The position numbers and the translations under genes were made by a program. This document shows positions 1-9,385 of a stretch of 64,000 nucleotides of DNA, in pieces (within the stretch, counting starts at the first letter, position 1; each line of letters opens with the position of its first letter). The DNA is taken from positions 496,001 to 560,000 of the forward strand of contig NZ_CP016027.1 of the NCBI RefSeq assembly GCF_001663815.1, given 5' to 3'. The stretch comes from Halothiobacillus diazotrophicus (GTDB lineage: Bacteria > Pseudomonadota > Gammaproteobacteria > Halothiobacillales > Halothiobacillaceae). Under the pieces are notes generated by a model that saw only the letters and a list, made by a program, of their open reading frames with translations, searched no databases and was not told where the DNA came from.

Positions 1-1
1 C

Positions 2-2464
2 AACCGCTTCCTCGCTGTAGGCGTCAAACTGTTTCTCAGATTCCGGCGGACCGGCGCGGTCGACGCCATGGCGCCACCACTGCTGCCGATCGTGTTTGTG
101 CTCCTTGGCCTGGTACATGGCTGCATCGGCATGCCGTATCAGGCTGTCGCCATCCTTTGCATCGAAGGGAAAGAGGGCCACGCCGAGCGTCATGCCGACT
201 TCGGCACGGGTGGTCTCGGAAAGGACGAACGGGTATTCAACGGCTTGGTGCAAGCGGTCCAGCGCCGCCTGCAACTGAGCCATGGTATTGCCCGATTCGA
301 GGTTTTCGAGCACAACAATGAATTCGTCCCCGCCCAGCCGGACAAGGAAGTCCGTTTCGCGAATCAGGGACTGCATCCTTGCGGCCAACTGATTCAGGAG
401 CTTGTCACCTGCCTCGTGCCCCCAGTTGTCATTGATGGGCTTGAAATCGTCGAGATCCAGCATGCCGACCGCCAGGATGGTATTTTGGCGATCGGCCCGG
501 GCAATGGCTTTTGGTAGATATTCATCCAATGCCCGACGGTTGGGGAGGCGGGTCAGTGCGTCGTGCAAAGACTCGAAGAGAATCTGATCCTGAGCCTGCT
601 GCTGCAGGGTGACGTCGACGATACTCCAAAGTATCCCCGGGTCTCCACTTGCCAGGGAAACCGGTGAACCCAGGATCTGCACGATGATGATGGTGCCGTC
701 TTTCCTGCGGATATTTGCCGTTTCATGAATCCATGGCTGACCATGAAGCAAAGCTGCGTGCTGTGTCGCAAAACGTTCAAAAGCGTCATGATCGACGTGA
801 AGCAGTGCCGTGCTTTTTCCGACGAGTTCATCGATGGGATAGCCGGTAATTTCGCTCAGTGAGGCATTAGCATCTTGAATGATCCTGTGTTCGTCGACCA
901 GAAACAGTCCCGCGGCATTTTTTTCGAATAGCGCGCGTTGATAGTTCTGGGACTGCAGTAGCCTCCGTTCGAGTTGTCGCTCCCGGTTACGGGCGTCAAT
1001 CTGATCCAGACCGCGGGAAATGATGTGCGCCAATTCCCCGAGCAATTGTTGAACATCTTCGTCCCACACGTTTTCCTGTGCGTGATAGACACTGAATATC
1101 GCCCATATCTGTCCATTTCGGAAAATGGGGTGTGCCGCACAGGCGTGAAGACCGAAACGACAAGCACGTGCCTGCCAGGGTTTGGCGTAATTCGAGTCCT
1201 TGCAGGACTGGTAAAAGCGGGGTTTCTGATCGCGCCAGGCGAGTCCGACCGGATCTCCCTGCTGGTTGTGTTGCGGGTGGAGCGACACGGCGAGATCCTG
1301 GAGGTAGTCGACCGCGCCGAATGCAGCGATACATCGCAATAGTTCCCGTTTGTCCGGTGTGCCGACCCAGGCAAGTTTCAGGTGACCATATTGAATGGAA
1401 AGCCTGCATATCTCCTGGAGCAATACCCCGTCATCGTCTGTAGTGGCGATGATCTGGCTGACCTGCGCCGACATCGTGTTGAATTCGTTAAGTCGTTTGA
1501 GCCGCTGTGCGTCCCGTATGCGGTGCTGAAAAAGGACGACGATGCCTGCAGCGGCCAGGCCAAGCAGAAAAAGCGTGCCGATTTCCCAGGCCCAGCGGAG
1601 GGGCGCCTGAGCCATGTACAGCTCCATTGCTCTGTTTGCTGCCCAGTTGATTTGTATCTGTAGTGGGTAACCCGGTACATCGATCGGATCGGTCTGAACT
1701 TTTCCCGGGGTACCGTTGAACAACACGCGACCATCCTGCCACTCACCGAGGACGCTACGGTCCCGAAGGTCGATAACCGTGAATCGGAAGATCCGCGATA
1801 GTAATGGTTGTTCATCATGAAGCAGTCGATCCAGGTGATAGGGGGAACCGACAAAGAAGCGGGTCTTCCCATCCGAATCGGTCACCCTGAATCGCATGGG
1901 GAGTACATGCGCGTCCACTCTCTGGGCAAACGTGGCGCGCCCCAGTAGGAAATTCCTGTTTAGCCCGAGCGCCGTGAATTCGTCGCCGTTATTGATTGGT
2001 ATGTGGGATTGGTTGGTGGTCGACCAGACAATGGTGTTGCCATCCGCCGATTGAATATTGAATGCGTAGATATTCGGGTGCAGCTCGATGAAATGACGCA
2101 TGACCCGATCGGCTTCACGGGAAGGATGGAGCGGGTCTGTGCCTGTGCTGATGAGCGTCGATGCCAGGAAATCCAGGGTCGTGAATTGGACATTAAGTCG
2201 ACTGGCAATTTGGCTGGCATAGGCGGCGGCCAGATGTTGCCCGTGATCTTTGGTTTCGTTTTCAGCCAGTCGGTATTGACTATGCTCGATCCAGAGACTG
2301 CCGGCAGCGACCGGCAGGAGTAATAATGCGAAGAAGGCAAAAAGCAGGGTCTGATGTCGTTTCCTGTTTCTGGTGCGAGGGGGCCTGCATGAACCGGTGG
2401 CCGCAGACGGGTTTTCCGCAGGCTGACTGTCCTGTTTCAGGTTGTCCCTTGCTTCTATGGTCAT
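2..2464 (-). CDS. Membrane GAF-PAS-GGDEF diguanylate cyclase (3' end outside window)
   Basis: Predicted inner-membrane sensor that makes cyclic di-GMP from two GTP. The reading frame is open to the window edge, so the C-terminus is missing (821 codons visible). From the ATG at 2464 (GGAG about 9 bases upstream) I read a short cytoplasmic tail, a first membrane helix near residues 39-59, a periplasmic sensor region of about 225 residues, a second helix near 289-307, a GAF-like region near 330-485, a PAS near 495-610 and a GGDEF domain from about 630. The catalytic motif RLGGDEF is intact at about 711-715. An RETD lies five residues before it, matching the RxxD inhibitory site. The end-of-domain motif AMYQAK is seen, followed by about 35 residues that leave the window. 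A following EAL domain cannot be excluded. Its ligand is unknown. Confidence 0.85.
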   Translation of the reverse strand, partial: MTIEARDNLKQDSQPAENPSAATGSCRPPRTRNRKRHQTLLFAFFALLLLPVAAGSLWIEHSQYRLAENETKDHGQHLAAAYASQIASRLNVQFTTLDFLASTLISTGTDPLHPSREADRVMRHFIELHPNIYAFNIQSADGNTIVWSTTNQSHIPINNGDEFTALGLNRNFLLGRATFAQRVDAHVLPMRFRVTDSDGKTRFFVGSPYHLDRLLHDEQPLLSRIFRFTVIDLRDRSVLGEWQDGRVLFNGTPGKVQTDPIDVPGYPLQIQINWAANRAMELYMAQAPLRWAWEIGTLFLLGLAAAGIVVLFQHRIRDAQRLKRLNEFNTMSAQVSQIIATTDDDGVLLQEICRLSIQYGHLKLAWVGTPDKRELLRCIAAFGAVDYLQDLAVSLHPQHNQQGDPVGLAWRDQKPRFYQSCKDSNYAKPWQARACRFGLHACAAHPIFRNGQIWAIFSVYHAQENVWDEDVQQLLGELAHIISRGLDQIDARNRERQLERRLLQSQNYQRALFEKNAAGLFLVDEHRIIQDANASLSEITGYPIDELVGKSTALLHVDHDAFERFATQHAALLHGQPWIHETANIRRKDGTIIIVQILGSPVSLASGDPGILWSIVDVTLQQQAQDQILFESLHDALTRLPNRRALDEYLPKAIARADRQNTILAVGMLDLDDFKPINDNWGHEAGDKLLNQLAARMQSLIRETDFLVRLGGDEFIVVLENLESGNTMAQLQAALDRLHQAVEYPFVLSETTRAEVGMTLGVALFPFDAKDGDSLIRHADAAMYQAKEHKHDRQQWWRHGVDRAGPPESEKQFDAYSEEAV

Positions 2465-2750
2465 TGCGCTCCATTCCCCGGTGTCCGCCGGCCGGTGACG
2501 TGATCCTTGCCACTTTGATAATCAGATTATGGGGATTGTCTGAGTGTTTTCCTAGATTTCTTGCCTATCATTTTGTTTTGTATAGGCATGTTAAAATTGA
2601 TGAATCAATGACACTCACTTTCCCTCATGCGTGGCCAGGGTTGGCCGGAACACCGGAAGGGAGTCGATTTACCAACAATCTCCCGAATGATGGGCTGAGG
2701 TGTACGCAGTGATTATTTATACCAATGAAGTGACGGGCAGCGTAATTTCG

Positions 2751-3020
2751 ATGACCGATGAAGAACTCTTCGAACGGATCATCCAGAGGCACCCGGCCAA
2801 GAGAAGCATACGTCTGATTCAGCAACGACTGGATCAGCTTTATGCGGCGGAATCGCAATCGGCGCATGAAGACGATCCCTCAGACGAGAGCAGGGTGCTT
2901 CTGGCGGAGTCACTTGATCTGGATGAACAGTACTGGGCCTTCGTGAATGACCTGCGTTGCATTTTCTTTCCGTCGGAAACGGATCCGGTGGCCCCGATCT
3001 GGAAAGACGAAATCGATTAG
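2751..3020 (+). CDS. Small hypothetical protein
   Basis: Unrecognised acidic protein of about 89 residues, starting MTDEELFERI. It has no signal peptide or membrane helix. The N-terminal third looks helical, the middle is rich in Asp, Glu and Ser, and the end contains FVNDLRCIFF. An in-frame GTG at 2700 would add 17 residues. I prefer the ATG because the extra residues look unlike a conserved N-terminus, though neither start has a strong ribosome site. It lies convergent with ssrA. It could be a chance frame; codon usage looks acceptable but no family is recognised. Confidence 0.5.
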   Translation: MTDEELFERIIQRHPAKRSIRLIQQRLDQLYAAESQSAHEDDPSDESRVLLAESLDLDEQYWAFVNDLRCIFFPSETDPVAPIWKDEID

Positions 3021-3072
3021 AAACCTTGATCGACCTGTTGCCCGATCGTCGACATAGACATCGGTCGCCATG

Positions 3073-3105
3073 AAAAACCCCCCGATCCTTGCGGACGGGG
3101 GGGTT
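3073..3105 (-). terminator. Rho-independent terminator of ssrA
   Basis: Read on the minus strand, a run of C, a short GTCC/GGAT inner stem closed by GCAA, then a run of G is followed directly by five T. It starts about ten bases after the CCA end of the tmRNA. The other strand has only a broken T run, so it mainly serves ssrA but may also slow transcription from the small plus-strand gene. Confidence 0.85.
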
Positions 3106-3113
3106 ATCTTGTT

Positions 3114-3472
3114 TGGTGGAGGTGGGGGGAATTGAACCCCCGTCCGCAAACCCTACGCTTTCGGTACTACATGTTTTTCCTGTTAACTGTTTTAGACGCC
3201 AGCTACCCAACAGGCAGGGAAAACCGACGGCGAGCCCAGTGAGTTTTTAGTCAATCCACGCTGGGCGCGCTTCATGACGATCTTGTGAGAGTCGACGCCT
3301 GGAACCTGAACGCACAAGCACGGCTTCAGTCAGACGGCACCCTACTGGTTATTAAGCAGCGAGTGCGTAGTTGTCGTCGTTGGCAACTAAATTTTTTGCA
3401 GATTTTTACGAGGCTCTACCCCTCGACATGCACCTAGAGTTTCGTGACTCGCGTCGAAGCCATGTCACCCCC
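3114..3472 (-). ncRNA. ssrA: tmRNA (ssrA)
   Basis: Transfer-messenger RNA for rescue of stalled ribosomes. The minus-strand 5' end GGGGGTG pairs with the acceptor strand CACCTCC before ACCA at the 3' end, and a T-arm like sequence (GGTTCAATTCC) lies just inside. The internal tag frame (3384 down to 3355, then TAA TAA) reads ANDDNYALAA, one residue from the E. coli tag ANDENYALAA. The total length of 359 nucleotides is normal for one-piece tmRNA. The tag, both tRNA-like ends and the downstream terminator make this certain. Confidence 0.97.
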
Positions 3473-3481
3473 TGGTTCCGT

Positions 3482-3510
3482 ATTCATGGGGGCGCGCCGT
3501 GGGTTTTCAA
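3482..3510 (-). promoter_or_regulatory. Candidate sigma-70 promoter of ssrA
   Basis: On the minus strand TTGAAA (3510-3505) is followed after 17 bases by ATGAAT (3487-3482), nine bases before the tmRNA 5' end. The -35 box and spacing are good; the -10 box is poor. A GC-rich stretch lies between the -10 box and the start. Confidence 0.4.
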
Positions 3511-3588
3511 GATCCAGCAGTTCCGTATGGCACTGGTTGGGACTTTCCCGGGCGCGTTTCCCGTGAATACGGCGTCAATTCTACGCGC

Positions 3589-4170
3589 TTAACCCGGTGG
3601 GGGAAAGCGGACGCCAGCCCTGCCGGGTGATCCCGCGCTCGTAGCGGTAGTGTGTGATGAACGAGGATCAGCCCTGAAAGCAGGTTGCTTCCCGTTTAGG
3701 ATCTGCGTTTCTGCTGCCTGGGACAGTGCCGTGACCCAGGGGGCCAACACATTGTTAGGAAGGGAAGATGTGTCCGTCTGGGGGGCATGGGGCGATTCGA
3801 TTGCGACGATATGGACCGTGGGGCCTTTGATCCGAACGGACGGGTCATCGCCAATGACCGCATCCAGTAACTGGAGTGTGGCATGCAGGTCGATGCCGTG
3901 CGAGGAAGGCGAGGCGGTCCGATTCGGCAAATCCTTTGGCGTCATTACCCGTACCGAACCGGGTGCTCCCGTTCCCAGCATGATATCGAGGAAGATCAGG
4001 GTGTCGCTTGGGCTCAGGGGATGCATGAAGAGGCCGGTGGGTTGATTCAGTTGATCGACGACGATCGACGGGTCGTCGGCGAATCGGGCGCGCAGGCGAT
4101 CCGCCGCCAGCCAGCCGATCTGATCCCAGCCAAGGGGGGATCCCAGACCGAAGACATATAGCCTGCTCAT
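3589..4170 (-). CDS. [NiFe]-hydrogenase maturation protease (HybD/HycI family)
   Basis: Endopeptidase that removes the C-terminal extension of the hydrogenase large subunit once the Ni-Fe site is assembled. The start is typical (VFGLGSPLGWDQIG). By comparison with E. coli HybD, the three nickel-sensing residues correspond to Asp in WDQIG (Glu16 in HybD), Asp in IFLDIML (Asp62) and His in SSHGIDL (His93). At 193 residues it is somewhat longer than HybD; the last 25 or so residues are a Ser/Thr/Pro-rich tail. Its ATG overlaps the stop of the large subunit gene (ATGA at 4170-4167), so it is the last gene of the hydrogenase operon and very probably acts on that subunit. Confidence 0.85.
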   Translation of the reverse strand: MSRLYVFGLGSPLGWDQIGWLAADRLRARFADDPSIVVDQLNQPTGLFMHPLSPSDTLIFLDIMLGTGAPGSVRVMTPKDLPNRTASPSSHGIDLHATLQLLDAVIGDDPSVRIKGPTVHIVAIESPHAPQTDTSSLPNNVLAPWVTALSQAAETQILNGKQPAFRADPRSSHTTATSAGSPGRAGVRFPPPG

Positions 4171-5483
4171 GATCGCTCCGCGCGAAAATCCAGAAAGTGC
4201 GTGGCGCAGGAGATGCAGGGGTCGTAATTCCGGACGACCATTTCGCCGTGGAGCCGCAGCGCGTCATCCGTCTGGTTCAGTCCGAAGCGCGTCAGGGTGG
4301 TCTTGAGGTCTTCCTCCATGCGCGCCTGATTCTGGCTGGTGGGCGGAACAATTCGTGCCGATTTGACCCACCCCTGTTCATCCAGTTCATAGCGGTGCCA
4401 GAGGATGCCCCTGGGCGCCTCCGTACAGCCGAATCCGATACCGGGCAGGGGTGATGGTTCGATGAAGGGCGTGCTACCGGCGTCGTAGTCTTCCGTGAGC
4501 CTCAAGGCTTCACTCAAGGCGTAATGGATCTCGATGGCGCGCGCCAGAATGCTGTGAAACATGTTCCGACTCGGAAATGCGATGCCCGTGGTCGCGATTA
4601 TGGCGCGCAGATCGGCAGGCAGCTGATCAAGATTGTTGTTGATGCGCGCGAGCGGACCGACCAGATAGGGACGATCATCCAGCAGGGCATGCAATGCGGT
4701 GGAATGCGGCACCTGGAATTCCCGGAAGTGTCGTTCGTAGTCGTCGATGCCGATGTCCAGCCCCTGATCCGAGATGATACGGCCACGCTCGATGGCGTAG
4801 TCGTCATGATGACGTAGGCTGACACACACAAACTCCTGGTCGTCTACGGGTATCGGTAGTGTCGCCACCCACTCGATCAACCCCGATGCGGCCTGTAGTC
4901 CGTCCTGCAGCTTTTCGCGCAGCTCGCTGATCGCGGTGGCGGTGGGGGCACGGAAGAATCCCCCTGGCCGGACGCCCACCGGATGGACGGAGCGGCCACC
5001 AAAGGTGCGGATGATCTCGTTGCCGATGCCCTGAAGATGAAGCCCTCGACGCACTTCGGCCGGGAAGCGCTTTGCCATCTCGGGCGCGCTGTCGAAACCG
5101 AGAAAATCCGGTGCGGCCAGCAGATGGATGTGCAGGCTGTGGCTTTGAATCCATTCGCCGCAATACATGACGCGCCGCATCGCCTGAACCCAGGGACTGG
5201 GCGTCAATTGGAAAATGGACTCGATGGCGGCGACGGCGCTCATCTGGTAGGCCACGGGACAGATACCGCAGATCCGTGCCACGGTATCGATGACATCCTG
5301 AGCCGGGCGACCTTCGAGGAGCTTTTCGAACAGCCGCGGCGGTTCGAAGATCCGCAATTTCAGATCGTCGATCTGCCCGTTCCGAATCCGGATATCCAGG
5401 GCGCCTTCCCCCTCGACACGTGCCAGAACGGGCACATGAATGTCTCCGGTTCTCAAGTTATTCCCGGTTCTTGAATCGCTCAT
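4167..5483 (-). CDS. hydA: Group 3b [NiFe]-hydrogenase large (alpha) subunit
   Basis: Catalytic subunit holding the Ni-Fe(CN)2CO centre. About 438 residues. The first nickel motif RICGICPVAY lies near residue 70, and the second, DPCISCATH, near the C-terminus. The nine residues after that His are the expected peptide cut off by the maturation protease. The four Cys ligands are all present. The start ATG at 5483 overlaps the stop of the small subunit gene (ATGA) and has GGAG upstream; a longer frame exists but would run into the preceding gene. The length and the hydB-hydG-hydD-hydA order match cytoplasmic bidirectional NADP(H)-linked (sulf)hydrogenases. Confidence 0.93.
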   Translation of the reverse strand: MSDSRTGNNLRTGDIHVPVLARVEGEGALDIRIRNGQIDDLKLRIFEPPRLFEKLLEGRPAQDVIDTVARICGICPVAYQMSAVAAIESIFQLTPSPWVQAMRRVMYCGEWIQSHSLHIHLLAAPDFLGFDSAPEMAKRFPAEVRRGLHLQGIGNEIIRTFGGRSVHPVGVRPGGFFRAPTATAISELREKLQDGLQAASGLIEWVATLPIPVDDQEFVCVSLRHHDDYAIERGRIISDQGLDIGIDDYERHFREFQVPHSTALHALLDDRPYLVGPLARINNNLDQLPADLRAIIATTGIAFPSRNMFHSILARAIEIHYALSEALRLTEDYDAGSTPFIEPSPLPGIGFGCTEAPRGILWHRYELDEQGWVKSARIVPPTSQNQARMEEDLKTTLTRFGLNQTDDALRLHGEMVVRNYDPCISCATHFLDFRAERS

Positions 5484-6304
5484 TGACCTGCTCCTGACAC
5501 CGGTTGCGTTTCCGATGCCGCCGCGTCGAACCACGCTTTTCCCGCATCAGCGAATGGCGACGCCTGACTATTGATGAAGAGAAAACGCTGACCAATTTCC
5601 CGGGGTGTCATGCCGGTTGCCGCGAGATGCTGGCTGAAGGCGGAGACATTGGCTTGGGCAGCGGGGCCATAGCAGGCGTAGCAGTCCCGTTGCATGCTGG
5701 GGCAGAGTGCACCGCAGCCGGTTTGGGTGACAGGACCCATGCAGGGTTTGCCCTGAGTCACCATGACGCACACGAGATTCTGGCGTTTGCAGGACATGCA
5801 GACGGCACTGTGGTCGATTCGTGGCAAGTGGCCGGCCAGAAGCGACTTGGTGACGCCGAGCACCTGTGCGCCGTTGACGGGGCAGCCCCAGAGCTCCAGA
5901 TCGACCTTGATTACGGCCGCGATGGGCTTCGATTCAGGCAGGAGATCGAGAAACTCGGGCTGGGCATAGATGCCAGCCATCCATTCGCCGGCATCGTGGA
6001 GATTGCGTAGTGCCTGAATGCCGCCTGCCGTCGCGCAGGCGCCGATGGTGACGACGTAACGGCTGTTTTCCCGAATCTTCGCCAGGCGCTCCGCATCCTT
6101 CGAGGTGGCGATGCTGCCCTCGACGAAGGCGATGTCCACGACGGCGTCCTCGTCGATAGGCCCTGCTTCGGCAAAATGCAGGATGTCCACGGTTTCCGCG
6201 AGGACCAGGAGGGGCTCGCCGAGATTCAGGAACGCCAGCTGGCAACCGTCACAGGAGCTGAACTTGTGTACGGCCACGCGGGGGCGGGATGATGCACCGT
6301 GCAT
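5480..6304 (-). CDS. hydD: Group 3b [NiFe]-hydrogenase small (delta) subunit
   Basis: Iron-sulfur electron-transfer subunit that pairs with the large subunit. 274 residues with no twin-arginine signal, so cytoplasmic. The proximal-cluster Cys occur in SSCDGCQLAF, IGACATAGG and LWGCPVNG. A Cys-rich C-terminal part (CMSC, LVC, KPCMG, TGCGALCP, CYACYG) supplies further clusters. The gene starts 48 bases after hydG and overlaps hydA by ATGA, in line with one transcript. The lack of an export signal and the flavin and ferredoxin-like partners separate it from membrane uptake hydrogenases. Confidence 0.92.
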   Translation of the reverse strand: MHGASSRPRVAVHKFSSCDGCQLAFLNLGEPLLVLAETVDILHFAEAGPIDEDAVVDIAFVEGSIATSKDAERLAKIRENSRYVVTIGACATAGGIQALRNLHDAGEWMAGIYAQPEFLDLLPESKPIAAVIKVDLELWGCPVNGAQVLGVTKSLLAGHLPRIDHSAVCMSCKRQNLVCVMVTQGKPCMGPVTQTGCGALCPSMQRDCYACYGPAAQANVSAFSQHLAATGMTPREIGQRFLFINSQASPFADAGKAWFDAAASETQPVSGAGQ

Positions 6305-6351
6305 ATGGGGTCCTCCGAGTCAGGCGGTGTTGCCAGTGTGGATGAGGTTGT

Positions 6352-7185
6352 TCATACGCCTTTGTGACCCCAGTACGGCGCCAACTCCGCGAAGTTGAAC
6401 ACGGGTCCGTCGCGACAGACGAATTTTGCACCCAGTTGGCAGCGGCCGCAGGAGCCGATGGCACAGTGCATGTTCCGTTCCATGCTCAACCAGATCTGCG
6501 TGTCGGGGACGTTGCGCTGACGCATATCGCGAACGACGGCATTCATCATGCCCTCCGGCCCGCACATGATGACCGAGGTGCGTTGGGGGGCGATGCTCAG
6601 TTGATCGAAGAATTGCGTGACCGGGCCGACCTTGCCCGGCCACAGCGTATCGCCCGTATCCGCCGTCAACCAGACATCAACATCGGGATAGGTACGCCAG
6701 AGTTCGTAGCGTTCGCGCCAGATGAAATCGTGGGCGTGCTTGACGCCCTGGATGATATGAATATGGCCATACCGCGACTGACGTCGCAGGGCATATTCGA
6801 TGAAGGAAACCGAGGGTGCACAGCCCAGGCCGCCGGTCACGACCACGAGATCGGTCCCTTCCGCCGCGTCGATCGGCCAGCCCCGTCCGTAAGGCCCGCG
6901 GAGTCCCAGCCGGTCACCCACCTGCAGCTTGCCCAGATTGTCGGTTACCGATCCGACCTTGCGGATGGTGTGATTGATGACGTGTCGATCTTCGGGATCG
7001 GACACGATGGAAATCGGCACCTCCCCCATGCCGGGCAGATAGAGCATGTTGAATTGACCCGGAACGAAACGGTATTGGGCCTGGCGTGTCGCGTCGGTGA
7101 GACGCAATTGAAGACTGAAGAGATCGGGCGTTTCGTCATGACGCTCGATGACTTCCGCCTCGAAGGGGGTTAGGGCGTAACTCAT
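6352..7185 (-). CDS. hydG: Group 3b hydrogenase FAD/NAD(P)-binding (gamma) subunit
   Basis: Ferredoxin-NADP reductase-type diaphorase subunit, 277 residues. An FAD-binding barrel comes first ([21 protein letters not shown]), then a nucleotide-binding domain with [10 protein letters not shown] and MCGPEGMM. The C-terminus has a [2Fe-2S] motif ([17 protein letters not shown]), as in dihydroorotate dehydrogenase electron-transfer subunits and P. furiosus HydG. It moves electrons between the Fe-S chain and NAD(P)(H). Its start overlaps the hydB stop (ATGA). Choice between NADP and NAD cannot be read from the sequence with confidence. Confidence 0.9.
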   Translation of the reverse strand: MSYALTPFEAEVIERHDETPDLFSLQLRLTDATRQAQYRFVPGQFNMLYLPGMGEVPISIVSDPEDRHVINHTIRKVGSVTDNLGKLQVGDRLGLRGPYGRGWPIDAAEGTDLVVVTGGLGCAPSVSFIEYALRRQSRYGHIHIIQGVKHAHDFIWRERYELWRTYPDVDVWLTADTGDTLWPGKVGPVTQFFDQLSIAPQRTSVIMCGPEGMMNAVVRDMRQRNVPDTQIWLSMERNMHCAIGSCGRCQLGAKFVCRDGPVFNFAELAPYWGHKGV

Positions 7186-8315
7186 GACGGAGATCCTCCG
7201 GAGTCAGCGGTGAGGGTGGGCGGGGAACAGACGGCGGCCAGTTCCTCCGTGACATCGATGCCGACCGGGCACCAGGCGATGCAGCGGCCGCATCCCGTGC
7301 AACCGCCACGGCCGAATTGTTCTTCCCAGGTGCCGAACTTGTGGGTCAACCACTGTCGGTAGCGTTGCGGCCGTTCGGCTCGGATCACGATGCCATGGAT
7401 GTAGCTGTGATCGGGGTTGAAGCAGCTCTCCCATTGTCGATCATGGCGGGTTTCCTGGCCGTTCAGGGAGATCTCCTCGACATGGCTCTGGCAGAAGCAG
7501 GTCGGACATACCGCTGTACAATTGCCGCAGGTCAGGCAGCGGTCATTGAGGGTTTGCCAGTGCGGATGGTCGACTGCTCCGACGAGTTTCTCCTGAAGCG
7601 GTCCCGCGGGGAGGCTTCGTCGTTGGTTGTCTGCCGCCTGCTTGATTCCGGTTTCGGCTCTGTCGAGCTGTTCATCATCGGCCGGTCCGATCGATAGCGA
7701 CGCCAGGATCTCACGAGCCTGCCCGGTATGGGCTTCCAGGATAAATCCTTCATCCAGCTCCGAGAGCGAGAGGTCCTGTCCGGTATGCACTTTGGGGCCA
7801 TCGCCGGTGGCCGCGCAGAAGCAGGTATCTGACGAACGCATGCAGTTCACGGCAACCAGAAACAGGCGTTCGCGACGCTGGACATAGTAGGGATCGCTCT
7901 GTGGACCATGCATGAAATGCCGGTCCTGGATGGCGAGTGCCGCGAGGTCACAGGCCCGAATGCCGATGACGGCGGTCTGTGGCATGTCGGCATGCTCCGC
8001 CGAGAATTCGAGCTGTCCGTCAGGCTGGCGGACGCTGCGCCAGAGGGTTTCCCGAGGGACGAAGGTCATGGGCTTGAGCGCCTGAGGGCCGGTGGTCCAA
8101 TCGAAATAGCGATTCGTATCCGATGCATGCAGGCGGTAGCGTCCGGGCGATTGCTCGTCGACGATGCCGATCGGTAATTGCGCGGCGTGGTTCAACGCGT
8201 CGAAGACAATAGCCTGATCGTGGACCTGTGGCCCGACAATGGGATAACCCGCGGCACGGAGTGCCTCGATCAGGTCGTCGAAGCGTTCCCTGGGTAAAAA
8301 CCTGCTTATATACAT
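7182..8315 (-). CDS. hydB: Group 3b hydrogenase 4Fe-4S (beta) subunit
   Basis: Iron-sulfur subunit bridging the diaphorase and the hydrogenase dimer, similar to anaerobic sulfite reductase subunit A. About 377 residues. Two [4Fe-4S] ferredoxin motifs lie in the C-terminal half: [14 protein letters not shown] and [13 protein letters not shown]. Further Cys occur in RACDLAAL and SSDTCFC. I chose the ATG at 8315, preceded by AAGGAAAAGG, over a TTG at 8351 that overlaps the hypE stop. The gap to hypE is about 32 bases. It is the first structural gene; the maturation genes precede it. Confidence 0.9.
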   Translation of the reverse strand: MYISRFLPRERFDDLIEALRAAGYPIVGPQVHDQAIVFDALNHAAQLPIGIVDEQSPGRYRLHASDTNRYFDWTTGPQALKPMTFVPRETLWRSVRQPDGQLEFSAEHADMPQTAVIGIRACDLAALAIQDRHFMHGPQSDPYYVQRRERLFLVAVNCMRSSDTCFCAATGDGPKVHTGQDLSLSELDEGFILEAHTGQAREILASLSIGPADDEQLDRAETGIKQAADNQRRSLPAGPLQEKLVGAVDHPHWQTLNDRCLTCGNCTAVCPTCFCQSHVEEISLNGQETRHDRQWESCFNPDHSYIHGIVIRAERPQRYRQWLTHKFGTWEEQFGRGGCTGCGRCIAWCPVGIDVTEELAAVCSPPTLTADSGGSPS

Positions 8316-8347
8316 CGTGTTGCGACCTTTTCCTTTGTTTTGGGTTG

Positions 8348-9385
8348 TCAACAGATCCTGGGAAGGGGGTCGTTCTCAAGGGGTTGAAGCACGCGTTTAC
8401 CACCCCAGGCGTTGCGGACGACGATCTGATCGTGATCCGGGACGACGACGCCGATACGGCTGGCTTCCTGCCCCTGAGGCAAGGCGCGCCAGCGGCGCAA
8501 GACGTCGTCCACGTCATGAATCGAAACCACCGCAACGACGCGCCCCTCGCAGGCCATGAACAGGGGGTCGTACCCCAGCATGTCACAGGCGCTGCGCACG
8601 GCGGGCCGGATCGGGATTTGCCCCTCGTCAAGCTGAATACCCTGTCCAGTCGCTTCGGCGATTTCATGAAGCACGGTGGCCAGGCCCCCGCGGGTGGGAT
8701 CGCGCATCAGGCGCAAGCCGGGCAGGTCGAGTATGGATTGGGTCAGGGGCAGGACGCTGGCGCTGTCCGAGGCCAGCGAGCCACTCAGTCCGAAGGCCTC
8801 GCGGGCCAGTAGGACGGCGATGCCATGATCCCCAACCGGTCCACTGACCAGAATGGCGTCACCGGCATGAATCCGTTCCGCGCCCAAGAGGAGGCCCCGG
8901 GGTCGGACACCGATGCCGGATACGCCCAGATAGACGCCATCGCATAAGCCCTGGGGCAGCACCTTGGTGTCTCCGGCAACGATGTGCACGTTGTTTGCCC
9001 GCGCGGCTGTGGCCAGACTGCCTACAATGCGGTCCAGCTGCTCGATGGGTAGTCCTTCCTCGAGAAAGGCGTTGATGCTGAGATAGAGCGGGGTCGCGCC
9101 GGACACCGCAAGATCGTTGACCGTGCCATGTACGGCCAGGCTGCCGATATCGCCACCTGGGAAGAACAGAGGTTGTACGGTCACGCCATCACTGGCAAAG
9201 GCCAGGTCGTGATCCGGAGGGAGTCGATGAGGGAGAATGGCCGCATCGGTGAGTGGCGTGAGCCAGGGATTGCCCAGGTGACGCAGGAAGAGGGATTGGA
9301 TCAGCTCGCGCATCCGACGGCCGCCGTTCCCATGCGCCATGGTGATCCGGGCGACTTCGCCATTTTTCTCGTTCGGATCGGTCAT
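8348..9385 (-). CDS. hypE: Hydrogenase maturation protein HypE (carbamoyl dehydratase)
   Basis: Converts the thiocarbamoylated C-terminal Cys made by HypF into thiocyanate, the source of the CN ligands of the Ni-Fe site. 345 residues of the PurM/SelD-like ATP-binding fold. The diagnostic C-terminus PRIC ends in the modified Cys. Other motifs are AHGNGGRRM near the start, PLFFPGGDIG, GTVNDLAVSGA and DPTRGGLAT. The start overlaps the hypF stop (ATGA). Normal length, nothing missing. Confidence 0.95.
   Translation of the reverse strand: MTDPNEKNGEVARITMAHGNGGRRMRELIQSLFLRHLGNPWLTPLTDAAILPHRLPPDHDLAFASDGVTVQPLFFPGGDIGSLAVHGTVNDLAVSGATPLYLSINAFLEEGLPIEQLDRIVGSLATAARANNVHIVAGDTKVLPQGLCDGVYLGVSGIGVRPRGLLLGAERIHAGDAILVSGPVGDHGIAVLLAREAFGLSGSLASDSASVLPLTQSILDLPGLRLMRDPTRGGLATVLHEIAEATGQGIQLDEGQIPIRPAVRSACDMLGYDPLFMACEGRVVAVVSIHDVDDVLRRWRALPQGQEASRIGVVVPDHDQIVVRNAWGGKRVLQPLENDPLPRIC

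Noticed and set aside
3371-3592. 73-codon plus-strand frame
   Set aside because: Lies across the tmRNA 5' half and its promoter on the other strand; the RNA is certain.
6364-7173. 269-codon plus-strand frame
   Set aside because: Antisense shadow of hydG, whose flavin and [2Fe-2S] motifs are clear.
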